From the NCBI GenBank assembly GCA_964543965.1, contig CAZJAX010000019.1, forward strand, positions 1 through 22,459: 22,459 bases of DNA, written 5' to 3'. The notes under the pieces were generated by a model. It saw only the letters and a list, made by a program, of their open reading frames with translations. It was not told the DNA's origin and searched no databases. The translations under genes and the position numbers were made by a program. Origin of the DNA: CAMDWQ01 sp964543965. Lineage in GTDB: Bacteria > Omnitrophota > Gorgyraeia > 2-02-FULL-51-18. Of this stretch, positions 8,113-16,246 are shown in pieces; the first letter of the stretch is position 1, and each line of letters starts with the position of its first letter.

Positions 8113-8821
8113 CAGAGCTCTCCACGTTGTCTTTCTTATCCGGATTGACGGCTGCCTGGTCCTGCGATTCAGGCTTGAACGCCTCTTCCTTCTTGATGAT
8201 GTCGCCCTTATAAACCAATACCTTGACTCCGATCTTCCCGTATGTCGTCATCGACTCGGCAAAACCAAAATCGATATCTGCGCGAAGCGTGTGAAGGGGC
8301 ACCGTGCCCTCCAAATATCCTTCCGTGCGTGCAATTTCTGAACCGGCGAGACGACCCTTGGTCTGGATTTTGATACCTTTAGCTCCGTTGTCCATGGCCT
8401 GCTGAATTGCCTTCTTCATCGCGCGGCGGAAAGCAATACGCTTCTCCAACTGAAGAGCGATGTTCTCGGATATCAGCTGAGCATTGATCGAAGGGTTCTT
8501 GATTTCGCGGATGTTGATATGAACTTCTTTATTGCCCGTCATTTTCTGAAGCTCTTCCCTCAAACGGTCGATATCAGCGCCCTTGCGGCCGATAATAACG
8601 CCGGGACGCGCTGTATGGATATTGACGCGGATCTTATCCGCAGCTCGCTCGAGGTCAACCTTTGCGATCGCAGCCTGATTGAACATGTTCATCACATGCT
8701 TGCGTATCTTCAGATCCTCGTGAAGAAAACGCGCGAAATCCTTTTTACCGGCATACCAAAGAGAATTCCAAGTTTTGATATATCCTAAGCGAAAGCTGAT
8801 AGGATGGACTTTTTGACCCAT
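8093..8821 (-). CDS. rpsC: 30S ribosomal protein S3
   Basis: S3 is in the head of the small subunit at the mRNA entry tunnel and takes part in mRNA helicase activity. The 242-residue product begins MGQKVHPISFRLG, contains the KH domain with the GRKG loop at residues 78-81 and the C-terminal domain with GRLAGSEIARTE. About 25 residues at the end are acidic and disordered-looking. The start overlaps the rplV stop by one base (TAATG). All conserved blocks are present. Confidence 0.98.
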   Translation of the reverse strand: MGQKVHPISFRLGYIKTWNSLWYAGKKDFARFLHEDLKIRKHVMNMFNQAAIAKVDLERAADKIRVNIHTARPGVIIGRKGADIDRLREELQKMTGNKEVHINIREIKNPSINAQLISENIALQLEKRIAFRRAMKKAIQQAMDNGAKGIKIQTKGRLAGSEIARTEGYLEGTVPLHTLRADIDFGFAESMTTYGKIGVKVLVYKGDIIKKEEAFKPESQDQAAVNPDKKDNVESSDVPVNA

Positions 8822-9291
8822 TATTTAGCTCCTGCCGTTTTTTTGACGGCTGTTTTCTTCGGCGCGCTCTTCTTTGCGGAAGCGCTGGCCGATTTCGATT
8901 GCTCGGCTTTAGGAGCCGCTTTGTGAGCCGGCGCCTTCGCTTGAGGCAGCAGGTTCTTCTTGATCGCGTCGAGTTCCAGCTGTATATGGCTGGTGCGTTT
9001 CCTGATCACTGATGCACGGCCCATGCTGGCTGCGCGGAAACGCTTCATCGTAGCAGCGCCATCCGCCAGGACTTTGGACACAAAAAGGTTGCTGGAGTCG
9101 ACATTCGAGTTTCTCGCTGCGGCGTCGACGGCCTGGTCAAGAAGCTTACGGACGATCCCGCTTGCGCGGCGCGGAGAACCATTCAAAATGGCCTGCGCTT
9201 GAGCTACCGGCTTTGTACGGATCATATCGATCACGTAGCGCACCTTGCGGGGCGAGATACGGACGAAATTGGCAGACGCTTTGGAAATCAT
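8821..9291 (-). CDS. rplV: 50S ribosomal protein L22 with Ala/Lys C-terminal tail
   Basis: L22 lines the nascent-peptide exit tunnel with its long beta-hairpin and contacts all 23S rRNA domains. The core runs from FVRISPRKVRYVIDMIR to the GRASVIRKRTSHIQLELD hairpin region. The 156-residue product exceeds the common length of about 110. The excess is a C-terminal tail of about 45 residues made almost only of Ala, Lys, Ser and Pro, including KKTAVKKTAGAK. The tail would lie at the solvent side. Macrolide-relevant hairpin residues look ordinary. Confidence 0.97.
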   Translation of the reverse strand: MISKASANFVRISPRKVRYVIDMIRTKPVAQAQAILNGSPRRASGIVRKLLDQAVDAAARNSNVDSSNLFVSKVLADGAATMKRFRAASMGRASVIRKRTSHIQLELDAIKKNLLPQAKAPAHKAAPKAEQSKSASASAKKSAPKKTAVKKTAGAK

Positions 9292-9304
9292 TTTGCCTTT
9301 ACCC

Positions 9305-9589
9305 TTACGTTAATTCGGACGTCATCTTAGTGATGCCGCCGTGTTTGCGGAACGTGCGGGTCGGGGCGAACTCGCCCAGCTTGTGCCCCACCATGTTTTC
9401 CGTGATAAAAGTCGGTAAATGGCTTTTGCCGTTATGGATCATGATTGTCAGACCCACGAAATCCGGCGTCACCGTTGAACGGCGAGACCAAGTCTTGATC
9501 GGCTTGCGCTCGCGCTGCTTCTGCATCGCAACGACCTTTTTTAAAAGCTTCGGCTCGATGAACGGGCCCTTTTTTACTGAACGGCTCAT
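9305..9589 (-). CDS. rpsS: 30S ribosomal protein S19
   Basis: S19 forms a complex with S13 in the head of the 30S subunit and contacts tRNA in the A and P sites. The 94-residue product has the family length and signature: MSRSVKKGPFIEPKLLKKV, STVTPDFVGLTIMIHNGKSH and VGHKLGEFAPTRTFRKHG. Its ATG shares a base with the rplB stop (TAATG). No anomalies. Confidence 0.98.
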   Translation of the reverse strand: MSRSVKKGPFIEPKLLKKVVAMQKQRERKPIKTWSRRSTVTPDFVGLTIMIHNGKSHLPTFITENMVGHKLGEFAPTRTFRKHGGITKMTSELT

Positions 9590-10438
9590 TATCTCGGTCT
9601 CCCTGTCAGAATGAATTTAGAGGTCATCTTTTTCCTGCGGCGTGTCTTGAGACCCTTCGCCTGCTGACCATTTCGGGACGTTGGCTGACGTCCGCCGGAA
9701 GATTTACCTTCGCCGCCGCCCATCGGATGATCGACAGGGTTCTTAGCAACGGCGCGCGAGGCGGGACGGCGTCCCAACNNNNNNNNNNCCCAACCAGCGG
9801 TTTCTGCCGGCCTTGCCCAATGAAAGATTTTCATGATCGATATTGCCGATCTGTCCGATCGTCGCATAATTTCCGCTCGGGATAAGACGAATTTCTCCGG
9901 AGGGCATCTTGATATTTGCCATTTCACCATCTTTGGCCATAAGGATCGCGTACCCACCGGCTGTACGGACCATCTGGCCGCCGCGGTTGCGTGCGATCTC
10001 GATATTGTGAATCTGAGCGCCGAGGGGTATCTCTTTGATAGGAAGAGCGTTGCCCGCTTCGATCTCGGAGCCGGGCCCGCTCATGACCTTTCGGCCGACG
10101 GTCAGTCCTACAGGAGCCAAAATGTATCTTCTTTCTTTATCAGCATATTCGATCAGCGCGATGCGTGCCGTGCGGTTCGGGTCATACTCGATAGAAAGAA
10201 CAGTGCCTTCAACTCCGTCTTTATCTCTTTTAAAATCGATCATGCGGTAAAGCTTCTTATGCCCGCCTCCGCGGCGCCGAGACGTCAAGCGGCCATGCGA
10301 GTTGCGTCCGCCTGACCTTCTAAGATCTTCGGTCAGAGACTTCTCGGGTCTCTTATGCTTTGGGTTAATTTCGGCGAAATCCGAAATAACGGTCCAGCGT
10401 AACGATGGTGTTCTGGAGTTGAATGATTTATTTCCCAT
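9589..10438 (-). CDS. rplB: 50S ribosomal protein L2, interrupted by an assembly gap
   Basis: L2 is one of the most conserved ribosomal proteins and is needed for subunit association and peptidyl-transferase activity. The first part (from MGNKSFNSRTPSLRW, with RRRGGGHKKLYR) runs to GKAGRNRWLG. The second part (RRPASRAVAKNPVDHPMGGG to KMTSKFILTGRPR) is in a different frame across ten N bases (9779-9788). The hexamer flanking the gap is identical on both sides. Merging the two copies removes 16 bases and joins the frames exactly, giving a 277-residue protein of normal L2 length. I read it as one intact gene broken only by scaffolding. Its stop overlaps the rpsS start. Confidence 0.95.
9779..9788. 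other. Assembly gap of ten N inside rplB
   Basis: Ten unknown bases join two contigs. The bases to the left (9773-9778) and right (9789-9794) are both CCCAAC on the plus strand. This suggests the contig ends overlap and no real sequence is missing; the gap plus the repeated 6 bp shift the rplB frame by one base. Confidence 0.95.
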
Positions 10439-10449
10439 GACGAATCCTT

Positions 10450-10728
10450 TTATGCCAGGTCTATTTTGTGGCCCGTCTTAAGGGTCACAACGGCTTTTTT
10501 CCAGTCGGGTGTTTTGCCCGCCTGAGTGCGTACTCTTTTGGTTTTGCCCGGCATCACCTGCGTATTCACGTGCTGGACTTTTACTTTATAGATGTCTTCA
10601 ACGGCCTTCTTGATCTCGATCTTGTTCACATTCTTCTGTACGCTAAAAAGATATTTATTGTCCTCGACTTGGACAGCTCCCTTTTCAGTTCTAAGAAGTG
10701 CCTTCAATATCGTGTGCGAATCTTTCAT
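10450..10728 (-). CDS. rplW: 50S ribosomal protein L23
   Basis: L23 sits at the tunnel exit and is the docking point for trigger factor and SRP. I place the start at the ATG 10728, which overlaps the rplD stop (ATGA). The open frame extends a further 17 codons upstream into rplD, but those residues have no L23 character. The resulting 92-residue protein begins MKDSHTILKALLRTEKG and has the KIEIKKAVEDIYKVKVQHVN core and the C-terminal DWKKAVVTLKTGHKID strand, matching the family length. Confidence 0.96.
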   Translation of the reverse strand: MKDSHTILKALLRTEKGAVQVEDNKYLFSVQKNVNKIEIKKAVEDIYKVKVQHVNTQVMPGKTKRVRTQAGKTPDWKKAVVTLKTGHKIDLA

Positions 10729-11504
10729 GACTTGAGCCTTTTTACGAGACCGGAGTAAGCGGCCTTGGTTACTAAGCATTCCTTGTGCGACGCCACGTCG
10801 AGCACATTCACTTCATCCGAAGTCTTGATATCGAGATTCTGAATGTTGCGCGAGGCCAGCGAAAGATTTTCAGTTCTCTGATCGACCAAGAAAAGGGGCT
10901 TTTCGAGCTTGAAAGCTTCGATGATATCTGCAACGAGTCGTGTCTTAGGCTTTTCGATCTTAAGATCGTTGACGATGAAGAAGCGCTTCTTCTGCACCTT
11001 ATCTTTAACGCCCTCGATGACCGCTTTACGTTTAAGTGTCTGCGGAAGATCATAGGAATAGTCGCGCGGGCTAGGTCCGAACGTAACGCCGCCGCCTCTC
11101 CATATCGGAGATCTCCGTGAGCCGTGACGAGCCTGTCCCGTGCCCTTCTGTTTCCAGGGCTTCTTGCCGCCGCCGCGCACATCGCCGCGGTTCTTTGTTG
11201 AGGAGGTACCCTCTCTCTGATTGGCCTGATACATCAAAACGGTCTGATACACAATGCCGCTATTGACTTCGGAGCCCAAAAACATAGGATCCAAGTTCAT
11301 CGTGTCCACAGACTTAGCCTTCATGTCATATACGGTCAGGCTGCCCTCTTTGGAAACGGTCTGTTTCGCCGTCCGCACTGTCTTGGAGGCTCTTTTCGTG
11401 GCCTTCTTGACGGTCTTTTTCTTGATAGGGGCGCGTTTGGCCGCTGCAGCCTTTTTAGCTGCTGGCCTGATAACTTTTTTCTTTTTTCTTTTGGGATCCG
11501 GCAT
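10725..11504 (-). CDS. rplD: 50S ribosomal protein L4 with long basic N-terminal tail
   Basis: L4 is an early assembly protein whose loop reaches the nascent-peptide tunnel; in E. coli it also represses the S10 operon. The conserved loop is clear: GGGKKPWKQKGTGQARHGS followed by SPIWRGGGVTFGP. The protein has 259 residues against about 205 in most bacteria. The first 50 or so residues are a Lys/Ala/Arg tail before the core begins near SLTVYDMKAKS. No usual start codon occurs close to the core, so the tail is probably translated. The ATG follows the rplC stop by 15 bases and has only a weak purine-rich site. Confidence 0.96.
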   Translation of the reverse strand: MPDPKRKKKKVIRPAAKKAAAAKRAPIKKKTVKKATKRASKTVRTAKQTVSKEGSLTVYDMKAKSVDTMNLDPMFLGSEVNSGIVYQTVLMYQANQREGTSSTKNRGDVRGGGKKPWKQKGTGQARHGSRRSPIWRGGGVTFGPSPRDYSYDLPQTLKRKAVIEGVKDKVQKKRFFIVNDLKIEKPKTRLVADIIEAFKLEKPLFLVDQRTENLSLASRNIQNLDIKTSDEVNVLDVASHKECLVTKAAYSGLVKRLKS

Positions 11505-11519
11505 GTCTTTTCTAGGCCC

Positions 11520-12254
11520 TTATTTTTTCTTGGCGGCTCCGCCCTTACCGGCGGCAGCTTGTTTCGAGAGCTTGAGCGGATCCTTGGTAGTCGATTTCGT
11601 AACCACCTTGGCTTTGACGCCCTCAGGCTGCTTCAGAGAACGGCGGATGTATAAAAGAGCGTTATCGCCACCCGGAACCGAACCTCTGACGACCAGCATG
11701 TTGGATTCTGCATCCACTTTAAGTACTTCTAAATTCTGCACCGTAATCTTCTTGGCGCCAAGACGTCCAGGCATATGGTGGCCGGGCCATGTACGCGAAG
11801 GAAAGGAGCTGGCTCCGATCGATCCAATACGACGATGATGCATGGAGCCATGGCTTGATTTTCCGCCGCGCCAATGCCACTTTTTCATACCGCCCGCAAA
11901 ACCTTTACCGATCGACGTGCCCTGAATATCCAATAAATCGCCCGCTTTGAATATGTCCGCTTTGATCTCCTGACCAAGGGTCAGGGTCTCATTAGCTTCC
12001 AGGCGTATCTCGCGGAGATATCGCTTTGGCTTGATATTATTCTTCGCAAAATTCTGCTTTGCCGCCTTAGAGAGATTTTTTTCCTTCACATCGTCGCCGA
12101 ACCCTACCTGAGCAGCTTTGTAACCGTGCTTTTCCTGTGTTTTGAGATCCGTGACGAGGCAAGGACCCGCTTCAAGAACCGTACAAGGAATAAAGTTTCC
12201 TTCGGGGCTCACAACCTGCGTCATACCAATTTTAATGCCTAGAATGGCTTGCAT
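11520..12254 (-). CDS. rplC: 50S ribosomal protein L3 with C-terminal tail
   Basis: L3 nucleates large-subunit assembly and extends a loop toward the peptidyl-transferase centre. The start MQAILGIKIGMTQVV is typical, and the central loop contains GFAGGMKKWHWRGG, SHGSMHHRRIGSIGAS and PGRLGAKKITVQNL. The 244-residue product exceeds the usual length of about 210. The extra part is a Lys/Ala/Thr-rich C-terminal tail of about 35 residues ending GKGGAAKKK. It begins 9 bases after rpsJ. Confidence 0.97.
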   Translation of the reverse strand: MQAILGIKIGMTQVVSPEGNFIPCTVLEAGPCLVTDLKTQEKHGYKAAQVGFGDDVKEKNLSKAAKQNFAKNNIKPKRYLREIRLEANETLTLGQEIKADIFKAGDLLDIQGTSIGKGFAGGMKKWHWRGGKSSHGSMHHRRIGSIGASSFPSRTWPGHHMPGRLGAKKITVQNLEVLKVDAESNMLVVRGSVPGGDNALLYIRRSLKQPEGVKAKVVTKSTTKDPLKLSKQAAAGKGGAAKKK

Positions 12255-12263
12255 CGCTTATCC

Positions 12264-12581
12264 TTACTTGATCTCAACATCGACGCCGGCCGGCAAATCC
12301 AATTTGCGCAGTGCATCGATCGTTTTGGCCGTAGGATTCAATATATCCAGAAGCCTTTTGTGCGTTTTCATAAAAAACTGTTCACGAGACTTCTTGTCGA
12401 TCACCGGGGAACGGTTGACGACGATCAATTCCGTGTCGGTTGGTAACGGGATCGGTCCCGAAACCTTCGCACCTGTCCTCTTGGCTGTATCAATGATCTC
12501 GAGCGCGGACTGGTCAAGCACACGATGATCATAGGCCTTAAGCCTGATCCTGATTTTTTGAATTCCGACTGCTGTCGCCAT
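12264..12581 (-). CDS. rpsJ: 30S ribosomal protein S10
   Basis: S10 is a head protein of the small subunit and, as NusE, also joins transcription antitermination complexes. The 105-residue product has the expected IRIRLKAYDHRVLDQSALEI start, the GPIPLPTDTELIVVNRSP loop and the C-terminal LDLPAGVDVEIK strand. It is the first gene of the classical S10 cluster and here lies only 2 bases after the tuf stop, so it is certainly co-transcribed with tuf. Confidence 0.98.
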   Translation of the reverse strand: MATAVGIQKIRIRLKAYDHRVLDQSALEIIDTAKRTGAKVSGPIPLPTDTELIVVNRSPVIDKKSREQFFMKTHKRLLDILNPTAKTIDALRKLDLPAGVDVEIK

Positions 12582-12583
12582 GG

Positions 12584-13774
<1,191 letters not shown>

Positions 13775-13847
13775 TGCCCCTCCTAATTTACATGATCATT
13801 TGATGATGATAGCGGAAAAAATTTGTATTTCGCGCCAGGCACACCGG
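13775..13847 (-). promoter_or_regulatory. tRNA-Thr to tuf spacer with strong ribosome-binding site
   Basis: This 73-base spacer carries the AGGAGG ribosome-binding site of tuf and an AT-rich stretch. I see no convincing promoter or terminator in it, so tuf is probably read from the promoter upstream of tRNA-Thr after tRNA processing. Confidence 0.6.
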
Positions 13848-13920
13848 AGCTGCAGGTCGGGATTGAACCGACGACCTCGTCCTTACCAAGGACGTGCTCT
13901 ACCAACTGAGCTACTGCAGC
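13848..13920 (-). tRNA. tRNA-Thr (anticodon GGT)
   Basis: The 73-base sequence folds into a full cloverleaf. The acceptor stem GCTGCAG pairs with CTGCAGC, the D arm is GCTC/GAGC, the anticodon stem CGTCC/GGACG encloses the loop TTGGTAA with anticodon GGT, and the T arm is GTCGG/CCGAC. The discriminator base is T. The following bases read CCG, so the 3' CCA is not encoded and must be added by the CCA-adding enzyme. It lies between a consensus promoter and tuf. A tRNA-Thr upstream of tuf is a known bacterial arrangement. Confidence 0.97.
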
Positions 13921-13971
13921 GTGTCGGCAGAGCTTATTGACTCTAGGCACAAAAGAATACAATAGAGTTAA

Positions 13972-13999
13972 ATTATAATGTTTTTTCTTCTAGTGTCAA
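13972..13999 (-). promoter_or_regulatory. Consensus sigma-70-type promoter for the tRNA-Thr-tuf-ribosomal protein cluster
   Basis: On the minus strand the hexamer TTGACA (plus-strand bases 13994-13999) is followed after 16 bases by TATAAT (13972-13977). Both hexamers are perfect consensus. Transcription should start near base 13965, giving a leader of about 45 bases before tRNA-Thr. The -35 box overlaps the stop codon of the upstream phosphatidyltransferase gene. This is the only strong promoter I could see for the whole downstream cluster. Confidence 0.85.
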
Positions 14000-14670
14000 G
14001 GGTTCGAGGTAAAACGAAAAATTAAAAGCGCTGCCGCAAGGGTCGCGGCTTTGATGAGATAGGCCTTTGATGTTCGGCTCATCGGCGGCTTGGCATCGGG
14101 AAGGCTTTGCGTTCCGGCAGCGGTTGTCCTGTGCGCCAGACGCAGACGCTGAAAAACCGTCCAGTGCGTAGCGATGCCCAGGATGACGACGGCGAGAGCG
14201 GCGTTGCGCACCAGAAGGCCCAAAGCCAGAAAAACCAGGCGCTCCCCTCTCTCCCAAAATCCCGTGCGGCACGAGTCCATCTCGCACTCGGCTCGGGCCC
14301 GGACATAGCTGATGGAAAATGACCCCAAGAGAGCGCTTAAGGCGAATATGGAAAAAACATATAAGCCGTGAAAGCTTGCCGTCAGCGCCAATGATCCGAG
14401 AACGAAACCGTCTCCATAGCGGTCGAGGGTTGAGTCCAGGATGCCGCCGTATGCGCTGTCCTTTCCTGAAACGCGCGCCACTTCACCGTCCAAAAGATCG
14501 CAAAGCCCCGAAAGGAGCAGCGCCGCACCGGCCCAATAGAATTCAGCCAAAAATACGAGGACTCCGCACAGAAAAGCGAAGAAAAGGCCGATCCACGTGA
14601 GAAAATCCGCGGACACCCCCCTCAGGGAAAGGAATCGAGCCGCGGATCGCTTGAGATGATTTATTGGCAT
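13996..14670 (-). CDS. CDP-alcohol phosphatidyltransferase family membrane enzyme
   Basis: Enzymes of this family transfer a phosphatidyl group from a CDP-linked lipid to an alcohol acceptor in the membrane. The 224-residue product has the full catalytic signature D58-x2-D61-G-x2-A-R-x8-G75-x3-D79-x3-D83, all four metal-binding aspartates included. About six hydrophobic segments are visible, including residues 24-44, 45-60, 88-120 and 144-166. The YVRARAE segment after the motif resembles phosphatidylinositol-phosphate or archaetidylinositol-phosphate synthases, but the acceptor alcohol cannot be named from sequence alone. The ATG lies 11 bases after the encoded CCA of tRNA-Gly and has no ribosome-binding site. 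Confidence 0.9.
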   Translation of the reverse strand: MPINHLKRSAARFLSLRGVSADFLTWIGLFFAFLCGVLVFLAEFYWAGAALLLSGLCDLLDGEVARVSGKDSAYGGILDSTLDRYGDGFVLGSLALTASFHGLYVFSIFALSALLGSFSISYVRARAECEMDSCRTGFWERGERLVFLALGLLVRNAALAVVILGIATHWTVFQRLRLAHRTTAAGTQSLPDAKPPMSRTSKAYLIKAATLAAALLIFRFTSNP

Positions 14671-14681
14671 TTTTAAAAAAA

Positions 14682-14755
14682 TGGAGCGGGTGGCGGGAAT
14701 CGAACCCGCGTAGCGAGTTTGGAAAACTCGAATTCTACCATTGAACTACACCCGC
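14682..14755 (-). tRNA. tRNA-Gly (anticodon TCC)
   Basis: A complete cloverleaf: acceptor GCGGGTG paired with CACCCGC, anticodon stem CGAGT/ACTCG with loop TTTCCAA (anticodon TCC), and T arm GCGGG/CCCGC with loop TTCGATT. The discriminator is T and the 3' CCA is encoded, unlike in the tRNA-Thr of this window. It lies between the nitroreductase gene and the phosphatidyltransferase gene, all in one orientation. A run of seven T follows directly after CCA. Confidence 0.97.
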
Positions 14756-14795
14756 GAACCGGTTGATTTTGCCATACCGGGAGGGGAAAAAACAA

Positions 14796-15446
14796 TCAGA
14801 TTCTGTGAATGACCTCATCCAGCCTGAAGCGGACCTTAGGAGCCGACGCGTACTTGTCCGATCCGTCTCGATAGCCCGCGGCGCAAGCTACGACCGTGCG
14901 GTAGTCTGTGTCCTGGATCCCAAGAACTTCATCATACTTTGCCGGAAGAATGCCCTCCATCGGGCACGTGTCTACGCCCAGCAGCGCGGCCGAGGTCATA
15001 AAATTACCGAGAGCGATGTAGGCTTGCAAGGTGGCCCACGCTTTCACATCGAACTGATCGGCGGGCCTGGCAAAGAACCCGAGGATCACTTTTTTGAACC
15101 CTTGAAGCGACTCCTGCGAGGCTCCCGTGACTTCCATGGTTCTTTGAAAATACCGGTCAACGTCTGCGATGCCCATATTTTTCTTGATGGCAAAGACGAC
15201 ATGGTGCGAGCATTGAGAGGGCTGCTTCTGACCCCAAGAGGAGGCGCTCAGCTTGTCCTTTGCCGCCTGATCCGTCACCACGTAAAACCGCCATGGCTGA
15301 AGCCCGAAAGACGAGGGTGTGAGCAGTAACGCTTCCTCAAGCGCGCCCCAGACGGTCGCGGGTATTTTTTTGGCAGGGTCAAACGCTTTCGTCGCATATC
15401 TCCAGCGGAGCTGCGCGGTCAACACGTCGGCTTCAATGGCTTTCAT
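14796..15446 (-). CDS. Nitroreductase family NAD(P)H-dependent flavin oxidoreductase (NfsB/DrgA type)
   Basis: Members are FMN-containing dimers that reduce nitroaromatics, quinones or pteridines with NAD(P)H. The 216-residue product matches the NfsB-like subgroup: RWRYATKAFDPAKKIP near residues 14-29 (phosphate-side FMN contacts), the TPSSFGLQPW segment at 43-52, and ALGNFMTSAALLGVDTCPMEG in the second half. A CAGGAG sequence 5 bases before the ATG supports the start. It begins 25 bases after the pirin-like gene in the same direction, so the two may form a small redox or stress operon. The physiological substrate is unknown. Confidence 0.93.
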   Translation of the reverse strand: MKAIEADVLTAQLRWRYATKAFDPAKKIPATVWGALEEALLLTPSSFGLQPWRFYVVTDQAAKDKLSASSWGQKQPSQCSHHVVFAIKKNMGIADVDRYFQRTMEVTGASQESLQGFKKVILGFFARPADQFDVKAWATLQAYIALGNFMTSAALLGVDTCPMEGILPAKYDEVLGIQDTDYRTVVACAAGYRDGSDKYASAPKVRFRLDEVIHRI

Positions 15447-15471
15447 CGTTTCTCCTGAGTTTGGTTAGGAT

Positions 15472-16194
15472 TTATTTTAGATCAAAAAGCAGAAAGCGGC
15501 ACGCTTTATCGAATGATGCGAGTTTGATCATATCGGTCTCTTCGAATGCGGCGCCGTCACCGGTCTCGAGTCTTTGGCCGGCCAGGGAAAGCGGTCCTTC
15601 GATGACCTGGAGCCAGACACCTCTTCCCTTTTACGGCTCATAGACGATCTGACCGCCCCGCCGTATACAGCCATGGTAAATTCCGGCATCCTGATGAATG
15701 CGCACGGCGCCGTTTTCGGGACTGCCGGAAGCCAGCAGGGTCAGTCCCTCCCTCTCGATCTGATCGGAGAAACTCGTCTGCTCGTAGCCCGGCGCAAGAC
15801 CATTTTTTTCAGGAAAGATCCATATCTGCAAAAGATGCAAGGGGATCTTCGATGAAGGGTTGGTCTCGCTGTGCGTGACACCGGTGCCGGCGGTCATGCG
15901 CTGGACATCGCCGGGACGGATGAGGGAGCCGTTGCCCATACTGTCCTTATGCTCCAGCTCGCCCTCAAGCACCAGCGTCACGATCTCCATGTCGCGGTGC
16001 GCGTGCGTGGGAAATCCCATGCCGGGCTTCACCCAATCTTCGTTGATGACGCGCAGCGTCCGGAAATGCGTGTGCGCCGCATCCCGGTAATCGCCGAAGG
16101 AGAACGTGTGATAGGTTTTGAGCCAGCCGAAATCGAAATGTCCCCGCTCAGAGGATCTGCGGACGCGAAGATAGCCGGAATGATCATTTTTCAT
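15472..16194 (-). pseudogene. Pirin/YhaK-type bicupin gene interrupted by one in-frame stop codon
   Basis: Pirin-family proteins are iron-binding bicupins, some with quercetinase activity. From the ATG at 16194 the frame encodes the N-terminal cupin with the likely metal ligands H64, H66, H108 and E110 and a good YhaK-like sequence, then hits TAA at 15633-15631 after residue 187. The same frame continues for 52 more codons (KGRGVWLQVIEGPLSLAG through CRFLLFDLK) to a natural TAA at 15474-15472. That part is the normal C-terminal cupin end, and the total of 240 residues is the family length. One base change explains the break. The open frame extends upstream of 16194, but that part lacks family character and overlaps the giant gene. 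Confidence 0.9.
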
Positions 16195-16200
16195 GGAATG

Positions 16201-16206
16201 ATTATA
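16201..16206 (-). promoter_or_regulatory. Possible -10 box of the pirin-like gene
   Basis: TATAAT on the minus strand ends 6 bases before the ATG of the pirin-like gene. No good -35 box is seen at 16-18 bases upstream. If used, transcription would start at or next to the ATG, giving a leaderless message, and no ribosome-binding site is visible before that ATG. This is a weak, single-element call. Confidence 0.3.
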
Positions 16207-16246
16207 GCTCGAACACGCCCGGGAAAAAAGGGCGGTCGAAAAATGC

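Noticed and set aside
9719..9736. Met in place of the second His in the DHPHGGG motif of L2
   Set aside because: DHPM-GGGEG is, to my knowledge, a common variant in other bacterial phyla, and the first His is kept, so it is not a loss of a key residue.
13973..14287. A 104-codon minus-strand frame overlapping the phosphatidyltransferase gene
   Set aside because: It is an out-of-frame shadow; the 224-residue frame carries the full catalytic motif.
15631..15633. TAA recoded as an amino acid
   Set aside because: TAA ends several intact genes in the window (rplB, rpmJ, the giant gene), so general recoding is unlikely; a point mutation or error is simpler.
16216..16234. Possible hairpin (CGCCC/GGGCG) after the giant gene as a terminator
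   Set aside because: Only five base pairs with a nine-base loop and no T run after it.
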